The notes under the pieces were generated by a model. That model was not told where the DNA came from and did not search any database. It saw nothing but the letters and a program-made list of their open reading frames with translations. A stretch of DNA of 7,880 bases from Pseudomonadota bacterium (lineage in GTDB: Bacteria > Pseudomonadota > Alphaproteobacteria > UBA8366 > JADFVY01). Position numbers and translations under genes: made by a program. Below are positions 5,891 to 7,880 of the stretch, in pieces; positions within the stretch are counted from its first letter, which is position 1; each line of letters starts with the position of its first letter. The stretch is taken from the NCBI GenBank assembly GCA_015222795.1, contig JADFVY010000575.1:1-7880 (forward strand). The letters run 5' to 3'.

Positions 5891-5937
5891 GAGACTCCGG
5901 ACAAGGGAGGAGATGTCCGAAGAAGGGTCTTGCGGTA

Positions 5938-6366
5938 TTACTTTTTGGCGGGCTTGGCGAAGCTCTGGGCTTCGTCGAGGCTCTCGACAAAACGCCTGTT
6001 CAGGATATCGAAGACCTGCTGGTTGGTCTTGCTCGCCGCGGCAGTGATTTCCTGGAAGTTGGCGACGCCACGCTCGATGCCCTCACGGGTCATGTCAGTC
6101 TGGCGGGCCATCTTGTCCTTGGGCTCGCCGGCAGCCAGCATTTCCTGGAAGGCAGCGGTCATTTCCTCGGCGCCCTCACGGGCAATCGCGGTCTGACGCT
6201 GGAAAATCGCCTGGACGCTCTCGGCGGCCAGCTTGTTGGCGTTGGTGAGGGTCTCGACATTCTTGGTCTGGAGGGCAATCATCTTTTCGACGTCGAACGC
6301 CGGTACGCTGAAGTCGCCCATGAACTTGGTGAAATCGAAGCCGGCGAAGGGATTGGCGGTAGCCAT
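5938..6366 (-). CDS. Phasin family protein (PHA granule coat)
   Basis: A 142-residue small amphipathic protein of the Phasin_2 type, the class usually named PhaP. Phasins coat polyhydroxyalkanoate granules in the cytoplasm, limiting their coalescence and affecting polymer amount. The core runs from about 26 to 125: VEKMIALQTKNVETLTNANK leads into AAESVQAIFQRQTAIAREGA, then helices rich in alanine, glutamate and glutamine predicted as coiled coil. The tail is basic (AKPAKK), and there is no cysteine, signal peptide or membrane segment. The start is supported by CAGGAG eight bases before the ATG. It has its own near-consensus promoter and strong terminator, fitting the abundant, single-gene expression usual for phasins. 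No PHA synthase or PhaR gene lies within the window. Confidence 0.9.
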   Translation of the reverse strand: MATANPFAGFDFTKFMGDFSVPAFDVEKMIALQTKNVETLTNANKLAAESVQAIFQRQTAIAREGAEEMTAAFQEMLAAGEPKDKMARQTDMTREGIERGVANFQEITAAASKTNQQVFDILNRRFVESLDEAQSFAKPAKK

Positions 6367-6424
6367 TTTTCAGTCTCCTGTGAATTTCGTTGCGGCGCAC
6401 AACATTATTGTTGCGCTGCAGCAT

Positions 6425-6441
6425 AAGCGTAATATACGCTT
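6425..6441. promoter_or_regulatory. Operator-like palindrome over the phasin -10
   Basis: AAGCGTA-ATA-TACGCTT is a perfect inverted repeat with seven-base arms that fully overlaps the -10 hexamer of the phasin promoter. A dimeric repressor bound here would block RNA polymerase. Its protein is unknown; it does not share the TGC-N3-GCA form of the flanking motifs, so it may serve a second regulator. Confidence 0.55.
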
Positions 6442-6458
6442 TCTATTCACAGGGTCAA
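6431..6458 (-). promoter_or_regulatory. Sigma-70 promoter of the phasin gene
   Basis: On the minus strand, TTGACC (6453-6458) and TATATT (6431-6436) are separated by 16 bases, close to the sigma-70 consensus. The expected transcript start is near 6424, giving a leader of about 58 bases before the ATG at 6366. Two copies of GCACAAAAAAT (plus-strand coordinates 6462-6472 and 6481-6491), 19 bases apart, sit just upstream of the -35 as phased A-tracts that could bend the DNA or act like an UP element. Confidence 0.75.
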
Positions 6459-6511
6459 GTGATTTTTTGTGCAGTGCACCATTTTTTGTGCGCCGCGATA
6501 TTTCCGCGATT

Positions 6512-7162
6512 TCAGGCGGCCTCGGCGCTCTCGTCGTCGCCGGCGCGGTGGCGGCGGAAGATGACATCAGCCCAGCGGTCCACGCGCCCCAGATCGCGGT
6601 CCAGCGCCGCCATGGTCCGCGACATATCCTTGCTGTCATCCTCGATCCAGACCGCCATGCAGCGCAGCCACAGGCCGGTCAGGCCGGTGATCTTGACCTT
6701 GCCGGCAACGCCGTCGGACGACAGGTGGGCGGCCTCCAGCATCCAGGCCATGGAACAGCCCAACTGGCGCATCATTGCCACCGAGGCGATCGGGTCGCGC
6801 ATCGTGCCAGCCCGAATCCGTTGTATTGCCTCGCGATGGGGCTGCAGCGCATCGAAGCGGCCCATCAAGACCTCGAACAGCCGGTCGCGCGCGGTGTCTT
6901 CGGGCGCGAAGGCAAAATCGGTCTCGACGACTTCGCGGTCGATCCGGCGCATGAAGGCGGCCAGAACCGCCATCCTGGAGCGCCAGGCCGGATAAAGCTC
7001 GGACAGTTTGGCCCCGGCGCCCTCGGCGATCGCCGGCAGCGTGACGCCCTGCCAGCCCTCGCGCGCAGCCAGGTTCAGCATCGCATCGATCAGCCGCGTT
7101 TCAATATCCCTGGTATCGGTCTTGCGGGCGCCGCCCTTGCCCGTGGAAGGTTTTTTCGCCAT
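6512..7162 (-). CDS. TetR/COQ9-fold protein, likely regulator
   Basis: A 216-residue, mostly helical protein. Residues 18-66 look like a TetR-type helix-turn-helix: ETRLIDAMLNLAAREGWQGV followed by TLPAIAEGAGAKLSELYPAW. The C-terminal part (about 90-195), with RLFEVLMGRFDALQPHR and GLWLRCMAVWIEDDSKDMSRTMAALDR, resembles the helical core shared by TetR and COQ9 proteins. COQ9 binds lipids and helps ubiquinone synthesis without binding DNA, so this may be a regulator or a lipid-binding COQ9 relative. The HTH is reasonably preserved, which favours a regulator, and its ligand is unknown. The start is well supported by GGAGGAG five bases before the ATG. It lies 56 bases downstream of ybaK and may be read from that operon, from its own promoter, or both. 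No terminator is visible before the phasin promoter. Confidence 0.75.
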   Translation of the reverse strand: MAKKPSTGKGGARKTDTRDIETRLIDAMLNLAAREGWQGVTLPAIAEGAGAKLSELYPAWRSRMAVLAAFMRRIDREVVETDFAFAPEDTARDRLFEVLMGRFDALQPHREAIQRIRAGTMRDPIASVAMMRQLGCSMAWMLEAAHLSSDGVAGKVKITGLTGLWLRCMAVWIEDDSKDMSRTMAALDRDLGRVDRWADVIFRRHRAGDDESAEAA

Positions 7163-7185
7163 GACGACTCCTCCATTTCGGTCCA

Positions 7186-7196
7186 GCTATTATAGC
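7186..7196. promoter_or_regulatory. TATAAT within palindrome before tetR
   Basis: GCTAT-T-ATAGC is a perfect inverted repeat containing a consensus TATAAT on the minus strand (7189-7194), about 27 bases before the start of the TetR-like gene. The -35 is poor (TTCGTA at 7213-7218). This could be a secondary promoter inside the proC operon with an operator over its -10, as in autoregulated TetR genes. The match is short, so confidence is limited. Confidence 0.4.
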
Positions 7197-7218
7197 AAGC
7201 ATTACAGATGGATACGAA

Positions 7219-7707
7219 TCAGGCCGGCCGCAAGGCCACATTTGCCACCCTGCCGCCCGTGAGTTCCGCCAGCGACCGCGGATCGAGGCGGAAAACCGCA
7301 AAGGGCGTGCCCGCCGCCGCCCAAATGGCGTCAAAGGCCAATATGTCCTCGTCGATGAAGGTCTCGATGGGCTTGTCATGGCCGACCGGCGGCACGCCGC
7401 CGATGACGAAGCCGGTCTCGCGGCGCACGAAATCCGCATCGGCCTTGCCCAGCTTCTCGCCCAGCAGCGCCGCCACCGCCTTCTCGTCAACGCGGTTAAC
7501 ACCGCTGGCGATTACCAGCACTGCCCGGCCGCTGTCCTTGCCCCTGAACAGGATGGATTTGGCGATCTGCGCCACCTCGCAGCCGATCGCCGACGCGGCC
7601 TCGGCCGCCGTGCGGGTCGACTGGTCGAGTTCCTGGATTTCGAAGGAAAATCCCCGCGCCTCAAGCGCCGCCTGAACCTTCGCGGCGCTGGCGGACAGCT
7701 CCGACAT
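7219..7707 (-). CDS. ybaK: YbaK/EbsC-type aminoacyl-tRNA deacylase
   Basis: A 162-residue cytosolic protein of the YbaK/ProXp editing fold. Members hydrolyse wrongly charged tRNAPro (Cys- or Ala-tRNAPro) or related mischarged tRNAs, protecting translation fidelity. Signature features are the conserved lysine K50 in QIAKSILF, STRTAAEAASAIG (30-42), VLVIASGVNRVDEKAV (63-78) and the loop GFVIGGVPPVGH (99-110). The exact substrate (Cys, Ala or other) cannot be told by eye. The start at 7707 is preferred over the ATG at 7746 because it begins at the family's usual N-terminus and lies one base after the proC stop (TAA-T-ATG), with GGCGGGAT upstream inside proC. Such spacing implies translational coupling with proC. 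Confidence 0.88.
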   Translation of the reverse strand: MSELSASAAKVQAALEARGFSFEIQELDQSTRTAAEAASAIGCEVAQIAKSILFRGKDSGRAVLVIASGVNRVDEKAVAALLGEKLGKADADFVRRETGFVIGGVPPVGHDKPIETFIDEDILAFDAIWAAAGTPFAVFRLDPRSLAELTGGRVANVALRPA

Positions 7708-7708
7708 A

Positions 7709-7880
7709 TTATCCCGCCAGTTCCCGCCCGCGCCTGGTGGCGGCATCGACGGCTCGGGTCATCAATTGTTGCATTCCGTCATCGGTCATCAGCACTTCCA
7801 GCGCCGCCTGGGTGGTGCCGCCCGGGCTGGTGACGTTCTTGCGAAGCTGCGCCGGCACGTCATCGCCGCGCAGCGCCAAC
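7709..7880 (-). CDS. proC: Pyrroline-5-carboxylate reductase, 3' end
   Basis: Only the last 56 codons and stop lie in the window; the gene continues beyond the right edge. ProC is a cytosolic NAD(P)H-dependent enzyme (EC 1.5.1.2) that reduces pyrroline-5-carboxylate to proline in the last step of proline synthesis. The visible piece contains the family hallmark VTSPGGTT, preceded by QLRKN and followed by QAALEVLMTDDGMQQLMTRA, as in the C-terminal dimerisation and active-site region. The frame is open to the edge and ends at TAA (7709-7711), one base before ybaK. Confidence 0.92.
   Translation of the reverse strand, partial: LALRGDDVPAQLRKNVTSPGGTTQAALEVLMTDDGMQQLMTRAVDAATRRGRELAG

Larger units (their letters stand above)
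6391..6478. promoter_or_regulatory. Three TGC-N3-GCA motifs, PhaR-like
   Basis: TGCGGCGCA (6391-6399), TGCGCTGCA (6412-6420) and TGCAGTGCA (6470-6478, inside the perfect palindrome GTGCA-G-TGCAC at 6469-6479) all fit TGC-N3-GCA. The first two start 21 bases apart, two helical turns, in the phasin leader; the third lies upstream of the -35. I recall that PhaR repressors of alphaproteobacteria recognise TGC/GCA-type sites near phasin genes, so PhaR is the leading candidate. The leader also contains CAACA-TTAT-TGTTG (6400-6413), able to form a small hairpin. Confidence 0.5.

Noticed and set aside
6233..7195. Plus-strand frame of 320 codons opposite the phasin and TetR-like genes.
   Set aside because: It crosses two minus-strand genes and the phasin promoter, and its composition is that of an antisense shadow.

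Overview
The window reads as chromosomal DNA from a GC-rich alphaproteobacterium, most likely Rhodospirillales or a relative. This rests on a PetP/PetR-like regulator pair beside an EnvZ-like kinase, a phasin (implying polyhydroxyalkanoate storage), a TetR/COQ9-fold protein, clustered GANTC sites in noncoding DNA, and a short intergenic repeat of a type I recall from alphaproteobacteria. The genus cannot be fixed from the sequence alone.

Layout. Bases 1-570 contain no convincing gene. They hold two copies of a structured repeat (about 75-209 and 445-521) flanking an AT-rich patch full of palindromes. On the minus strand follow a membrane-anchored protein with a degenerate GH18-like TIM-barrel motif (571-1602) and ilvE (1748-2647), with an intrinsic terminator between them. 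Divergent from ilvE, the plus strand carries a MarR/PetP-like regulator (2797-3321), an OmpR/PetR-like response regulator (3417-4112) and its likely partner histidine kinase (4118-5440). The kinase converges on csaA (5448-5783, minus). The rest of the minus strand, in transcription order from the right edge, is proC (3' end only), a YbaK-type aminoacyl-tRNA deacylase, a TetR/COQ9-like protein, then a separately promoted phasin gene with a strong terminator, and finally csaA.

How the genes relate. The MarR, response regulator and kinase genes form a signalling cassette. Both regulator genes seem to be read from leaderless mRNAs: each has a -10-like hexamer ending five bases before the ATG, with an in-frame stop overlapping that hexamer. 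A perfect ATTGATCG-N6-CGATCAAT palindrome lies upstream of the response regulator promoter. proC and the deacylase gene are one base apart, so proline synthesis may be coupled to tRNA editing. The phasin gene has the richest control region: a near-consensus sigma-70 promoter, a palindrome over the -10, three TGC-N3-GCA motifs and two phased A-tracts, which suggests control by a PhaR-type repressor.

Most genes are ordinary housekeeping or regulatory genes. I see no defence system, CRISPR array or large mobile element. The most unusual material is the repeat and palindrome region at 1-570, the paired leaderless regulators, the phasin control region and the GH18-like protein with altered active-site residues.
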